11,770 bases of DNA. Origin: an uncultured Rhodospirillales bacterium. GTDB lineage: Bacteria > Pseudomonadota > Alphaproteobacteria > Acetobacterales > Acetobacteraceae. Positions 1 through 6,536 of this stretch are shown here, in pieces (the stretch's first letter is position 1; each line of letters starts with the position of its first letter). Position numbers and translations under genes: made by a program. Where the stretch lies: assembly GCA_903844785.1 (NCBI GenBank), contig CAIMVB010000106.1:1-11770 (forward strand), given 5' to 3'. The notes under the pieces were generated by a model. That model was not told where the DNA came from and ran no database searches. It saw only the letters and a program-made list of their open reading frames with translations.

Positions 1-180
1 AATGTTGATCAGGCGCTGAAGGCGCTCAAGAAGAAATTGCAGCGTGAAGGCGTCTTCCGTGAAATGAAGATCCGCCGCCACTATGAAAAGCCGTCCGAGC
101 GCCGCGCCCGCGAAGCCGCGGAAGCTGTGCGCCGCGCCCGCAAGGTGGAACGCAAGCGGATCGAACGCGAAGGCTTCTGA
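1..180 (+). CDS. rpsU: 30S ribosomal protein S21, 3' part
   Basis: The frame is open from the left edge to a TGA at 178-180 and gives 59 residues. It starts [19 protein letters not shown] and continues with [20 protein letters not shown] and a tail very rich in Arg and Lys. This is the S21 pattern. Family members are about 65-70 residues, so only about eight N-terminal residues lie outside the window. S21 is a small basic protein of the 30S subunit, near the site where the mRNA leader pairs with 16S rRNA, and acts in translation initiation. The gene is followed directly by a strong hairpin terminator and faces a convergent gene, so its transcript probably ends here. Start codon and promoter are not visible. 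Confidence 0.94.
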   Translation, partial: NVDQALKALKKKLQREGVFREMKIRRHYEKPSERRAREAAEAVRRARKVERKRIEREGF

Positions 181-211
181 TTGCCCCCTTTTCAAGGTGG
201 TTGATGGCAAT

Positions 212-245
212 CCGCGGCACGGGGCAACCCGTGGACCGCGGTTTT
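212..245 (+). terminator. Rho-independent terminator after rpsU
   Basis: The left arm CCGCGGCACGGG (212-223), a GCAA loop (224-227) and a right arm CCCGTG-GA-CCGCGG (228-241) pair over 12 positions with a two-base bulge (GA, 234-235). Four T residues follow (242-245). It starts 32 bases after the rpsU stop and lies just past the stop of the convergent gene at 251. In the minus direction it has no T-tract, so it is mainly an rpsU terminator. Confidence 0.8.
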
Positions 246-250
246 GCATT

Positions 251-460
251 TCAGGGCTTCAGGCGTGCCGCCAGCCTGCGGGCCAGAACATAGCCGAAAA
301 CCCCACCCAAAGGTGCGGCCGGCAAGGCCAAAAGCCAACCGGCATGGGACCCCGCCACAACTAAGGCGAGCCCCGCATAAAGGAGCAAGCCGCCCACTAG
401 GCTGCCTACCACACCGGCCGTCAGGCCAAGGACCAGGATTTCTTCTCGTGTCACGCTCAT
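251..460 (-). CDS. Small two-helix membrane protein, unknown function
   Basis: Read from the ATG at 458-460 this gives 69 residues, starting MSVTREEILVLGL. Two hydrophobic, Gly/Ala-rich stretches (about residues 8-36 and 41-58) look like membrane segments, and a basic tail with ARRLAARLKP follows. The positive tail suggests that end faces the cytoplasm. An in-frame TTG at 494-496 would add 12 residues. Neither start has a clear ribosome binding site, and I chose the ATG because it is the stronger codon and begins just before the membrane region. Support is the plausible protein composition and its place between two convergent or divergent ribosomal genes, not family recognition. It is convergent with rpsU and divergent from rpsD, whose proposed promoter overlaps its 5' end. 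Confidence 0.6.
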   Translation of the reverse strand: MSVTREEILVLGLTAGVVGSLVGGLLLYAGLALVVAGSHAGWLLALPAAPLGGVFGYVLARRLAARLKP

Positions 461-489
461 GCCTTTGGGGATGGGGCCGGGCGCGCGGT

Positions 490-518
490 TTGACAAGCCC
501 TGGGCGCCGGAATATCAG
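490..518 (+). promoter_or_regulatory. Candidate sigma70-type promoter for rpsD
   Basis: A perfect -35 hexamer TTGACA (490-495) is followed 17 bases later by TATCAG (513-518), which matches 4 of 6 positions of TATAAT. Transcription would start near 525 and give an S4 leader of about 125 nt. rpsD is otherwise without a same-strand neighbour, because rpsU ends in a terminator 400 bases upstream, so it needs its own promoter. The -10 match is only fair. Confidence 0.4.
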
Positions 519-625
519 GCGCCCTTCTTCCGGGAATGTGGACGGGCCTTCGGGGTCCGCGCCCGCCTTTGCCATCCGGCCAGGGACTACCGGGACAACA
601 GCCCTGATGGGCATAGCAAGAAAGG

Positions 626-646
626 CCATCGCATCTGCGATGGAAG
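626..646 (+). promoter_or_regulatory. Hairpin overlapping the rpsD ribosome binding site
   Basis: CCATCGCA-TC-TGCGATGG (626-643) is a perfect 8-bp inverted repeat; in practice a 7-bp stem with a four-base loop can form. Its last two G residues are the first two bases of the GGAAG Shine-Dalgarno (642-646) that lies six bases before the ATG of rpsD. Folding would partly hide the ribosome binding site. S4 is known to repress its own translation in other bacteria, so this is a reasonable but untested regulatory site. Confidence 0.35.
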
Positions 647-652
647 TTGCGC

Positions 653-1270
653 ATGACGAAGCGCGCTGAAAGTAAATACAAAATCAATCGCCGCCTTGGC
701 GTGAACCTGTGGGGCCGTGCGAAATCCCCGGTTGCCAAGCGCGAATATGGCCCCGGTCAGCATGGCCAGCGCCGCAAGCAGAAGCCGACCGATTTCGGCG
801 TGCAGCTGATGGCGAAGCAGAAGCTGAAGGGCTATTACGGCAATATCGGCGAAAAGCAGTTCCGCAAATATTATGAAGAAGCCGTGCGCCGTAAGGGCGA
901 CACTTCTGAAAACCTGGTGGAATTGCTGGAACGCCGCCTGGATGCCGTGATCTATCGCATGAAGCTGGCGGTCACCCCCTTCGCGGCGCGCCAATTCGTC
1001 AATCACGGCCATGTGCTGATCAATGGCAAGCGCCTGAACATTCCGTCCTATTCTGTGAAGAATGGCGATGTGATCGAAGTGAAGGAAAAGTCGAAGCAGC
1101 TGACCGCTGTGCTCGATGCCACACAGAGCGCGGAACGCGATGTGCCGGAATATCTGGAAATTGATCACCGCGCGATGAAGGGCAAGTTCCTGCGCGCACC
1201 GAAGCTTTCCGATGTGCCCTATCCGGTGCAGATGGAACCGAATCTGGTGGTCGAATTCTACAGCCGCTGA
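653..1270 (+). CDS. rpsD: 30S ribosomal protein S4
   Basis: The 205-residue protein starts [20 protein letters not shown] and carries the family's landmarks: [43 protein letters not shown], and the S4 RNA-binding domain with [15 protein letters not shown] (about residues 98-160). It ends [17 protein letters not shown], typical of Alphaproteobacteria. S4 binds 16S rRNA early in 30S assembly. The ATG at 653 is preferred over an in-frame TTG at 647, because GGAAG (642-646) sits six bases before the ATG but directly against the TTG. It is not in an alpha operon here: its neighbours are convergent or divergent, and it has its own candidate promoter and terminator. Confidence 0.98.
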   Translation: MTKRAESKYKINRRLGVNLWGRAKSPVAKREYGPGQHGQRRKQKPTDFGVQLMAKQKLKGYYGNIGEKQFRKYYEEAVRRKGDTSENLVELLERRLDAVIYRMKLAVTPFAARQFVNHGHVLINGKRLNIPSYSVKNGDVIEVKEKSKQLTAVLDATQSAERDVPEYLEIDHRAMKGKFLRAPKLSDVPYPVQMEPNLVVEFYSR

Positions 1271-1297
1271 TTGGCTTTTATTGCCTCAAATTGCATG

Positions 1298-1325
1298 GCC
1301 GGTGCCTTCGGGCGCCGGCTTTTTT
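1298..1325 (+). terminator. Rho-independent terminator after rpsD
   Basis: GCCGGTGCC (1298-1306), a TTCG loop (1307-1310) and GGCGCCGGC (1311-1319) form a nine-pair stem with one G-U pair, followed by six T residues (1320-1325). It starts 27 bases after the rpsD stop. The stable TTCG loop and T-run make this a textbook intrinsic terminator. Confidence 0.92.
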
Positions 1326-1342
1326 ATTGGCGGGTCAAGGTA

Positions 1343-1828
1343 TCACTTGGCCCGGCGCTGCGCCCGCCAATCCCAGGGCATTTCAAAGCTTCCTTCCCAA
1401 AGCCCTTTTTTCGTACTGCGCGCGCGTTCTTCATCGGCCGCGTAATCAAGCGAAAAGCGCCGGAAGGCGACAGCCCAGCCATTCGCCACCATCCAGCGGG
1501 ACAAATCTTCCGCCCCCTTTCGGCATATGGCGATAAATCGCCCATGCCGATCCCTATCCAGCAGGCGGCATCCAATCGGCGTGGTGCCGATATGCTCGGC
1601 CAGCATTTGGGACGCATGCTGGCCGCAACGCCACGCAACGCGCCTGGATGAAAGGCATTCCTGGCTGCTTTCCGGCGCATCAATGCCGTGCAGGCGTATG
1701 CGCTGGCCTTGGATGTCGATCGTGTCGCCATCGATCACGCGCGCGACGCCCAGAATTTCCCCTTGCACCAATGCCTGCGCCGCAGCCGGCAGGAAAAGCC
1801 CGAGCAGGCATAAGGCAAGCCAAACCAT
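1343..1828 (-). CDS. Secreted thermonuclease (staphylococcal nuclease-like)
   Basis: Read from the ATG at 1826-1828 the protein has 161 residues. Residues 1-18 (MVWLALCLLGLFLPAAAQ) form a typical Sec signal peptide, so it should act in the periplasm or outside the cell. The SNase fold follows, with its calcium and catalytic residues in place: VIDGDTI (D33, D35), IRLHGIDAPES (R45, D50, E53) and DRDRHGR (R97), matching D21, R35, D40, E43 and R87 of the Staphylococcus aureus enzyme. The C-terminal GLWEGSFEMPWDWR is also typical. The known activity is calcium-dependent cleavage of DNA and RNA. The frame stays open to an ATG at 1942, but those 38 extra residues would hide the signal peptide, and neither start has a clear ribosome binding site. 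The gene converges on rpsD. Confidence 0.87.
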   Translation of the reverse strand: MVWLALCLLGLFLPAAAQALVQGEILGVARVIDGDTIDIQGQRIRLHGIDAPESSQECLSSRRVAWRCGQHASQMLAEHIGTTPIGCRLLDRDRHGRFIAICRKGAEDLSRWMVANGWAVAFRRFSLDYAADEERARSTKKGLWEGSFEMPWDWRAQRRAK

Positions 1829-1942
1829 TCTGGATTGGCCCGCGACTCCCACACCTTCGCGTCGGCGGTTAAACCAGCAAAACCAGCGCAGCGGATATTG
1901 AAAAAATAGTAAATTCAGGAAGAAGTTCTTTAATAAAACCAT

Positions 1943-2228
1943 TACACATTAGTATATCCAGTCGAATTCCGACCACTACGCCATATTTATGATGATTTTA
2001 TTTATTTAACTGATTTATTTATTATTAAATAAAATAAAGACCTGCTTCGGCAGAATAATGCTCCCCGCCCGCTTGCCGCTTCACCCTTGCTGATCGCCCC
2101 AAAGAATGCGGCCAGGCAGAATTCCAAAACGCCCGCTTGGGTCTTTGCCTCAGCTCTGTGACCGTACTTGCAGGGCCCCATGAGGCACTGCAAGCTGCAC
2201 GCATCTTCAGGAAACGAACGGGAAAAAC
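1943..2228. other. Intergenic region, AT-rich then GC-rich
   Basis: No convincing gene is seen. About 1900-2040 is very AT-rich (runs such as TTTATTTATTATTAAATAAA) and is a likely promoter zone for the minus-strand nuclease. A short CTGC-TTCG-GCAG hairpin (2042-2053) borders it. Closer to the next gene, CTTGCAG (2168-2174) and CTGCAAG (2189-2195) could form a 7-bp stem in the leader of the TctC-like gene. Two overlapping minus-strand reading frames here lack codon bias and start signals. Confidence 0.5.
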
Positions 2229-3221
2229 ATGGCTTACACCACGACGCGCCGCGCAACCCTCGCGGCTCTCGCTGCAACGCCCCTGCTGCCTTTGCCGCTG
2301 AAGGCGCAAGCCCCCTTCCCTGACCGCGCCATCCGGCTGATTGTGCCCTTCGCCCCGGGCGGGAATTCGGATCTCACCGCACGCGCCTGCGCGCCCGCCA
2401 TGTCAGCCAAGCTTGGCCAGCCAGTTGTGGTGGAAAACCGCGCAGGCGCAGGCGGCAGCGTTGCGGCCCAGCAAGTCGCCCGCGTGCGGCCAGATGGCTA
2501 TACCATTCTGCTTGGATCGAATGGGCCGCTCACCATCAACCCTTCAGTCCAGGCCAATCTTGGCTATGACCCGCTGCGCGACTTCACCCCGATGGGGCTT
2601 TTCGTGCGCACGCCCATGGTGATTGCGGTGCATCGCAGCATCCCCGTCCAATCGGTCGCGGAATTGATAGCCTATTCCAAGGCAAATCCCGGGAAATTGG
2701 GCTTCGGTTCGTCTGGTATTGCCAGCACAGCGCATCTCTCGCTTGAGATGTTCAACGCCGCCACCGGGGCGGGCATCACCCATATCCCTTATGGCAGCGG
2801 CGGCGCCCTGACACCTGACCTGATCTCGGGCACCATTTCCGGCGCGATCACGGAAATTTCCACCGCGCTGCCGCTACACCGCGAAGGAACGGTTCGGATT
2901 CTGGCTGTGGCGGCATCAGCCCGCTTGCCGCAAGCGCCTGAACTGCCCACCGCGACCGAGGCCGGCGTGGCCGGTTACGAAGCCGCCGCCTTTGTCGGCA
3001 TTGTGGCGCCGACAGGCATTCCGGATAACGTGGCAAAGGCGCTTGGCGAAGCTGTGGCCGCCGCCGTCGCCGATCCCGCTGTTCGCGCCCGGCTTGAGGG
3101 TATGGGAAGCCTGATGGCCAGCGCGACGGAGGCCACACCGGCGGGCTTCGCTGGCTTTCTGCAACGCGAAACCGCCTGGACCCGTACCGCGGCGGAACGC
3201 GCAGGGCTGCGCGCAGGCTGA
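2229..3221 (+). CDS. Tripartite tricarboxylate transporter solute-binding protein (Bug/TctC family)
   Basis: The 330-residue protein begins with an Arg-Arg signal sequence (TTRRATLAAL, then a hydrophobic stretch ending LKAQA at about residue 27), suggesting Sec or possibly Tat export to the periplasm. The mature part opens FPDRAIRLIVPFAPGG, the family hallmark, followed by VVVENRAGAGGSVAA, PDGYTILLGS, INPSV, DFTPMGLF, PGKLGFGSSG and the ligand-loop region HIPYGSGGA. Such proteins bind organic acids or related small molecules and hand them to TctAB membrane partners. No tctA or tctB gene is nearby, so this is an orphan copy, as is common for this family, and the ligand cannot be told from sequence. 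The ribosome binding site is weak (GGGAAAAAC before the ATG). Confidence 0.94.
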   Translation: MAYTTTRRATLAALAATPLLPLPLKAQAPFPDRAIRLIVPFAPGGNSDLTARACAPAMSAKLGQPVVVENRAGAGGSVAAQQVARVRPDGYTILLGSNGPLTINPSVQANLGYDPLRDFTPMGLFVRTPMVIAVHRSIPVQSVAELIAYSKANPGKLGFGSSGIASTAHLSLEMFNAATGAGITHIPYGSGGALTPDLISGTISGAITEISTALPLHREGTVRILAVAASARLPQAPELPTATEAGVAGYEAAAFVGIVAPTGIPDNVAKALGEAVAAAVADPAVRARLEGMGSLMASATEATPAGFAGFLQRETAWTRTAAERAGLRAG

Positions 3222-3227
3222 GCAGTT

Positions 3228-3249
3228 GAAGGGCAGGTCTCTGCCCTTC
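3228..3249 (+). terminator. Hairpin after the TctC-like gene, possible terminator
   Basis: GAAGGGCAG (3228-3236), loop GTCT, and CTGCCCTTC (3241-3249) form a perfect 9-bp stem starting six bases after the stop codon. There is no T-tract, so it may stabilise the mRNA end or work with another factor instead of ending transcription alone. Confidence 0.45.
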
Positions 3250-3289
3250 CCGCTCTGACAGCGGCCCCGGCAGTTGGTTGTGATCAGGA

Positions 3290-3547
3290 TTAAACGAGGG
3301 GCCGCGTTAACGGACAGATTATTGCGATCAGGCTGGGATCAGTTGCTGCCCTGCCATTAAACATGGCCCTGCCTTCTGAGATGCCATTATCGCCGAGCGT
3401 GCCGGCAGGATGCGCCGCAAATGTTGCCTTACAAACGGGATATTTGCTCACGCGGGTGCATGGCATTTCATCTACCAGCGACATGGATGGCAATGCAGCA
3501 ACCGCAAGAAATACCAAGGCAATTATTTTGAAGAAGGCCTTTTGCAA
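3290..3547 (-). CDS. Possible small secreted protein, unknown
   Basis: A minus-strand frame from a TTG at 3545-3547 gives 85 residues. Its start, after the initiator, is QKAFFKIIALVFLAVAALPS, which has the shape of a Sec signal peptide: basic start, hydrophobic core and a small-residue cleavage zone near SMS. The remaining 60 or so residues hold three Cys (PCTRV, PVCKAT, IICPL) and no family I recognise. The frame is open to another TTG at 3631. There is no ATG before residue 22 and no good ribosome binding site, so the call rests almost wholly on the signal-peptide shape. It could be a decayed gene or chance. The plus-strand frame over the same DNA (3363-3716) looks worse. Confidence 0.38.
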   Translation of the reverse strand: MQKAFFKIIALVFLAVAALPSMSLVDEMPCTRVSKYPVCKATFAAHPAGTLGDNGISEGRAMFNGRAATDPSLIAIICPLTRPLV

Positions 3548-3982
3548 GAAACACCGCCAGTTGTTTGACGTGCAATCTTGGCCACTGCCAACGCCGCGTA
3601 TTCGACACCGAAAATCCCTGCATGCCCCCAAGCCATATGTGAGACCAAATCGCGCCAGCGGCGGGGATATGGGGGTCCTTAGGGTAGCCCCCTCATTTCA
3701 AGATAACCCAGGATGAATACGAATAAGCTTCATGGCCATCATCCTTACCTGTGTTTTCATCTGAAGGACGCGAAAACTGATCAGGATGCCGCCTGACCCG
3801 ATTCAATAATTACTTCAGATGACCAAAAAATAACGAAAATTATTTCTACATTCATCGACCCGTTTTCGCACCAATAAATTAAAAATAAACCGATATACTT
3901 AATGTCATGGACAAATCTGCATTGTTCATCATAACATTTACCTGATTTTATGATCAAAGCTTCCGCCACAGGGGAAAATCCG
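3548..3982. other. Intergenic region before the lipoprotein gene
   Basis: About 435 bases without a convincing gene. The right part (3800-3950) is AT-rich and is the likely promoter region of the lipoprotein gene. Dyads seen are CATCTGAAG (3758-3766) with CTTCAGATG (3813-3821), and a small hairpin TCAGG-ATGCCG-CCTGA (3781-3796) lying between those arms. A minus-strand frame across 3781-4152 is mostly a shadow of the lipoprotein gene. Confidence 0.45.
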
Positions 3983-4540
3983 TTGAAAAAATTCACCGTT
4001 CTTGCGCTTTTGCTGCTCACAGTAGGTTTGTCTGGTTGCGCGGCCCCTGTTGTTGAAGGCGCCATGCAGGCGAGGGATTCTCTCCGCCGTGATGGCCTGG
4101 AACAGGCCGCCGCCCAAGGTAACGCGAAAGCGCAATATGACCTGGGTGACACCTATTGTTGCGCCATCACGGGCCAGACGGACAGCGCCGTATCAGCCTA
4201 TGACAATGAGAAGGCGACCTATTGGATGTGCAAGGCGGCGCAGCAGGATTATGCCCCGGCCGCCTATCGCCTGGCCCGCATTTATACCGGCGATGTCGTG
4301 AGCGGCGTGCGTATCCTAAGGCGTTCCGCCCAAATGATCTCTACGCCACAAAAGGATAATGCCGTTGCATTAATGTGGGCGCGTCGCGCCGCTGCCCAAA
4401 ACGAGTCTGGCGCCAGCGATCTAGCGCGCGACATTTCCAGAAGGGCAACATCGGCGGAACTCAGGCGCGCCAATCAGCTCGCCTCTGACTGGCAATCCGC
4501 GCCTTGCACCTGGTCGCAAGTATTCGCCGCTGCGCGCTGA
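3983..4540 (+). CDS. Sel1-like repeat lipoprotein
   Basis: Read from a TTG at 3983 the protein has 185 residues. The first 19 are a lipoprotein signal peptide: KK, a Leu-rich core, then the lipobox LSGC with Cys19 as the lipid-bearing residue; the next residues (AAP) do not signal inner-membrane retention. The mature part has Sel1/TPR-like helical motifs such as AAAQGNAKAQYDLGDTYC, YWMCKAAQQDYAPAAYRLA and ALMWARRAAA, usually used for protein contacts. AGGGG at 3970-3974 lies eight bases before the TTG, whereas the in-frame ATG at 3950 (11 more residues) has no ribosome binding site. The last 21 codons belong to a direct repeat whose second copy lies at 6439-6504. Function is unknown beyond an envelope lipoprotein. 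Confidence 0.8.
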   Translation: MKKFTVLALLLLTVGLSGCAAPVVEGAMQARDSLRRDGLEQAAAQGNAKAQYDLGDTYCCAITGQTDSAVSAYDNEKATYWMCKAAQQDYAPAAYRLARIYTGDVVSGVRILRRSAQMISTPQKDNAVALMWARRAAAQNESGASDLARDISRRATSAELRRANQLASDWQSAPCTWSQVFAAAR

Positions 4541-4666
4541 ACAAGGTGGCCGGGCGCAAGCCCGGCACCACCCTGACCCGCGCTGTGTTGCGGGCTTCCT
4601 TGCTTGTCATCGCCGTCCAGAACCACGGCATAGGTTACGCGCGCGGTTGAACTTGCGCCCAGGTAT
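4474..4666 (+). repeat. 193-bp direct repeat, left copy
   Basis: Aligned by eye with 6438-6630 at a constant offset of 1964, without gaps and with about 10 mismatches. It covers the last 21 codons and stop of the lipoprotein gene (4475-4540) and 126 bases downstream, including the strong hairpin at 4545-4572. Similarity stops sharply at both ends. The two copies bracket the amidase/AtzH-like gene pair. Confidence 0.93.
4545..4572 (+). terminator. Strong hairpin after the lipoprotein gene, possible terminator
   Basis: GGTGG-CCGGGC (4545-4555), loop GCAA, and GCCCGG-CA-CCACC (4560-4572) pair over 11 positions with a CA bulge (4566-4567), four bases after the lipoprotein stop. No T-run follows directly. 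A second small stem, CCCGC (4577-4581) with GCGGG (4590-4594), is followed by CTTCCTTGCTT and may help termination. The same structure recurs at 6509-6536 in the second repeat copy. Confidence 0.5.
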
Positions 4667-4840
4667 ATCGAACGAAGCTTCCTCCGCTTGCCAAGTACAG
4701 CCCTATGGCTTCTAGTTTTTTCAGCAAGCTTCATGACGTTCGACAAGCTGACTGAGCTAAACATCCGCGATCGCCTCAACTGGCTGTTGTGCGATGCCTA
4801 GGCTTGGTCAGCTGAGTGGTGCCGCCACAAGGGGAAAGAC

Positions 4841-6016
4841 ATGACGGAAGACATCGGCGCCTTCGTGCCCGGCCCACGCGTCCGCATTGAGGGTCGGTCA
4901 GGCGGACCTCTTGCCGGCCTTACCTTTGCCGCCAAGGACCTTTTCGATGTTGCTGGTGTGCCGACTGGCGGCGGCAATCATGACTGGCCCACGGGACGCC
5001 CGCTGCCGACACGGCACGCCTGGGCGGTGCAGACGCTACTGGACGGCGGCGCAACGCTCATCGGCAAGACGATCACCGACGAGGTATCTCTCGGCATCTT
5101 GGGCGAAAACGCCTTTGACGGCACGCCGGTCAATGTGCGCGCCCCCGGCCGCGTACCCGGCGGCTCCTCCTCAGGCTCCGCGGCTGCCGTTGCCGCTGGC
5201 CTATGCGATACCTCGCTTGGTACCGACACCGGCGGTTCGGTGCGCGTGCCGGCAAGCTTTTGCGGCCTCTATGGAATCCGACCAACGCATGGGCGGCTCG
5301 ATGTCACCGGCATGCTGCCGCAGGCGCCAACATCGGACACGACCGGGTGGTTCGCGCGCGACGCGGCAACCTTTACTCGCGTCTCGTCTGTGCTCCTGCA
5401 GGAACAGATCCCAAACACGCTGCCGACCCGATTGGTGATCGCGGTCGATGCCTTCGGCTTCGCCGATGCGCCCGTTGCTGCAGCACTGCAGCCGATGGTT
5501 GCGCGCCTCGCTGCGCTCATTGGGTCGAGCCGTGAAGAAGTGATGGCACCGCAAGGCCTATCGGTCTGGGCGCGCGCCCAGCGCACGCTGCAGCCAGTTG
5601 AGGCCTACAACACCTTCAAGGACTGGCTTGACGAACGCAATCCGCGCTTTGCCTTTTCCGTGGCGCGCGCATTGGTCATGGGTTCTATGACACCCGAGAG
5701 CGAGCGCGGCTGGGCCAATCTGATGCGCCAGGAAGCAAGGGGCCGCATGGCGTGGCTGTTGCCGCCTGGCACAATTCTCTGCCTGCCGACCACGCCTTTC
5801 CCGGCGCCGCTTAAGGGGCAGCGCCTGTCGATGCTCGATCCGCTGCGTGATCGCATCACCTGCCTCTGCGCGCAGGGCGGGCTGGCTGGGCATCCGCAAG
5901 TCAATCTGCCGGGCGCCACGGTAGATGGGCTGCCGGTGGGTCTTTCAATCATTGGCCCGCGCGGCAGTGATGCCACACTCATCGCGGTGGCCCGGGCGCT
6001 AGAGGAGCAAGCGTGA
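4841..6016 (+). CDS. Amidase signature family hydrolase
   Basis: A 391-residue amidohydrolase with the Ser-cisSer-Lys triad of the amidase signature family: K32 in FAAKDLFDVAG, S109 in GGSSSGSAAAV, and nucleophile S133 in GTDTGGSVRVPAS. The 24-residue gap between the two Ser fits the family. The compact length and segments such as GENAFDGTPVN and TGWFARD resemble the short AMI1 (indole-3-acetamide hydrolase) type more than the roughly 460-residue AtzE or GatA types. Such enzymes split amide or ureido bonds and release ammonia; the substrate here is unknown. AAGGGGA (4829-4835) gives a good ribosome binding site five bases before the ATG. The stop overlaps the GTG of the AtzH-like gene by four bases, so the two are one translationally coupled unit. 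Both lie between two direct repeats. Confidence 0.94.
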   Translation: MTEDIGAFVPGPRVRIEGRSGGPLAGLTFAAKDLFDVAGVPTGGGNHDWPTGRPLPTRHAWAVQTLLDGGATLIGKTITDEVSLGILGENAFDGTPVNVRAPGRVPGGSSSGSAAAVAAGLCDTSLGTDTGGSVRVPASFCGLYGIRPTHGRLDVTGMLPQAPTSDTTGWFARDAATFTRVSSVLLQEQIPNTLPTRLVIAVDAFGFADAPVAAALQPMVARLAALIGSSREEVMAPQGLSVWARAQRTLQPVEAYNTFKDWLDERNPRFAFSVARALVMGSMTPESERGWANLMRQEARGRMAWLLPPGTILCLPTTPFPAPLKGQRLSMLDPLRDRITCLCAQGGLAGHPQVNLPGATVDGLPVGLSIIGPRGSDATLIAVARALEEQA

Positions 6017-6420
6017 GCAACGACCGTACCCTCAATATTCCCGAAGTTGTCGAGGAAATTCGCGACCTTTTCGAACGCTATGAACAGGCGCTGATCGATA
6101 AGAATGTCGAGGTGCTGGACGGCACCTTCTGGGACAGCCCGCACACCATCCGGCTGGCGAATTACGAACACGGTTACGGCTTTGATCGCATCCACGCGCA
6201 CCGTGTGGCCCGCCCGCCAGGGCCGGGCAGCAAGGAGACACGTCTGCGGCTCGACATCGTCACCATCGGCCGCGACGTTGCTACCGTGACCCTGGTCTAT
6301 AAGGTGCGCGGTCAGAACATGATCGGCCGCCAGATGCAGACCTGGGTCCGCTTCCCAGAATTCGGCTGGAAGGTCGTAGCCGCGCATGTGTCGATGATCG
6401 ACCGGGATCCGACCCTTTAG
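6013..6420 (+). CDS. AtzH/HpxZ-like protein (DUF3225, NTF2-like fold)
   Basis: The 135-residue protein has the conserved run of this family: INxPEVVEEIRDLFERYEQAL (Y23), NVEVLDGTFWDSPHTIRL (R47), YEHGYGFDRIHAHR, and near the end GRQMQTWVRFPEFGWKVVAAHVS. Family members include HpxZ of oxalurate catabolism clusters and AtzH of cyanuric acid breakdown, described as acting on a dicarboxyurea intermediate. They usually sit beside amidases, as here. The start is a GTG at 6013 that overlaps the amidase stop, with GAGGAG (6002-6007) just upstream inside the amidase gene. No AtzG/HpxX small subunit or ring-opening enzyme is in the window, so the pathway is unknown. I infer that it processes or guards the substrate or product of the amidase. 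Confidence 0.88.
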   Translation: MSNDRTLNIPEVVEEIRDLFERYEQALIDKNVEVLDGTFWDSPHTIRLANYEHGYGFDRIHAHRVARPPGPGSKETRLRLDIVTIGRDVATVTLVYKVRGQNMIGRQMQTWVRFPEFGWKVVAAHVSMIDRDPTL

Positions 6421-6438
6421 GTTCGTATGATCGCCATT

Positions 6439-6504
6439 CAGCTCGCCACCAACTGGCAATCCGCGCCTTGCAGCTGGTCGCAAGTATTCGCCGCGGCGCG
6501 CTGA
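6439..6504 (+). pseudogene. 3' remnant of a Sel1-type lipoprotein gene
   Basis: Twenty-one codons plus TGA read QLATNWQSAPCSWSQVFAAA and a final Arg, against QLASDWQSAPCTWSQVFAAA and Arg at the end of the intact gene. Three residues differ, all mildly (S/T, D/N, T/S), and frame and stop are kept. Nothing upstream resembles the rest of the gene, and there is no start signal. It is a truncated end, either a piece of a paralogue or the original 3' end displaced by an insertion. Confidence 0.65.
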
Positions 6505-6508
6505 ACAA

Positions 6509-6536
6509 GGTGGCCGGGCGCAAGCCCGGCACCACC
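6509..6536 (+). terminator. Strong hairpin after the AtzH-like gene, possible terminator
   Basis: Copy of the hairpin at 4545-4572 (stem with loop GCAA and a CA bulge), fully conserved between the repeats. It lies about 90 bases after the AtzH-like stop and could end that transcript. No T-run follows directly. Confidence 0.45.

Noticed and set aside
587..1168. Minus-strand frame of 193 codons antisense to rpsD
   Set aside because: rpsD is certain, and this frame is its complement without protein character.
3363..3716. Plus-strand frame of 117 codons
   Set aside because: No signal, motif or ribosome binding site; the opposite strand has the better, though still weak, candidate.
4474..4779. 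Minus-strand frame of 101 codons antisense to the lipoprotein end and cassette leader
   Set aside because: The matching strand in the second repeat copy reads differently, there is no start signal, and the sequence is explained by the repeat and the lipoprotein gene.
5605..6483. Long minus-strand frame of 292 codons under the amidase and AtzH-like genes
   Set aside because: It is the shadow of two clearly recognised plus-strand genes and its composition is not protein-like.
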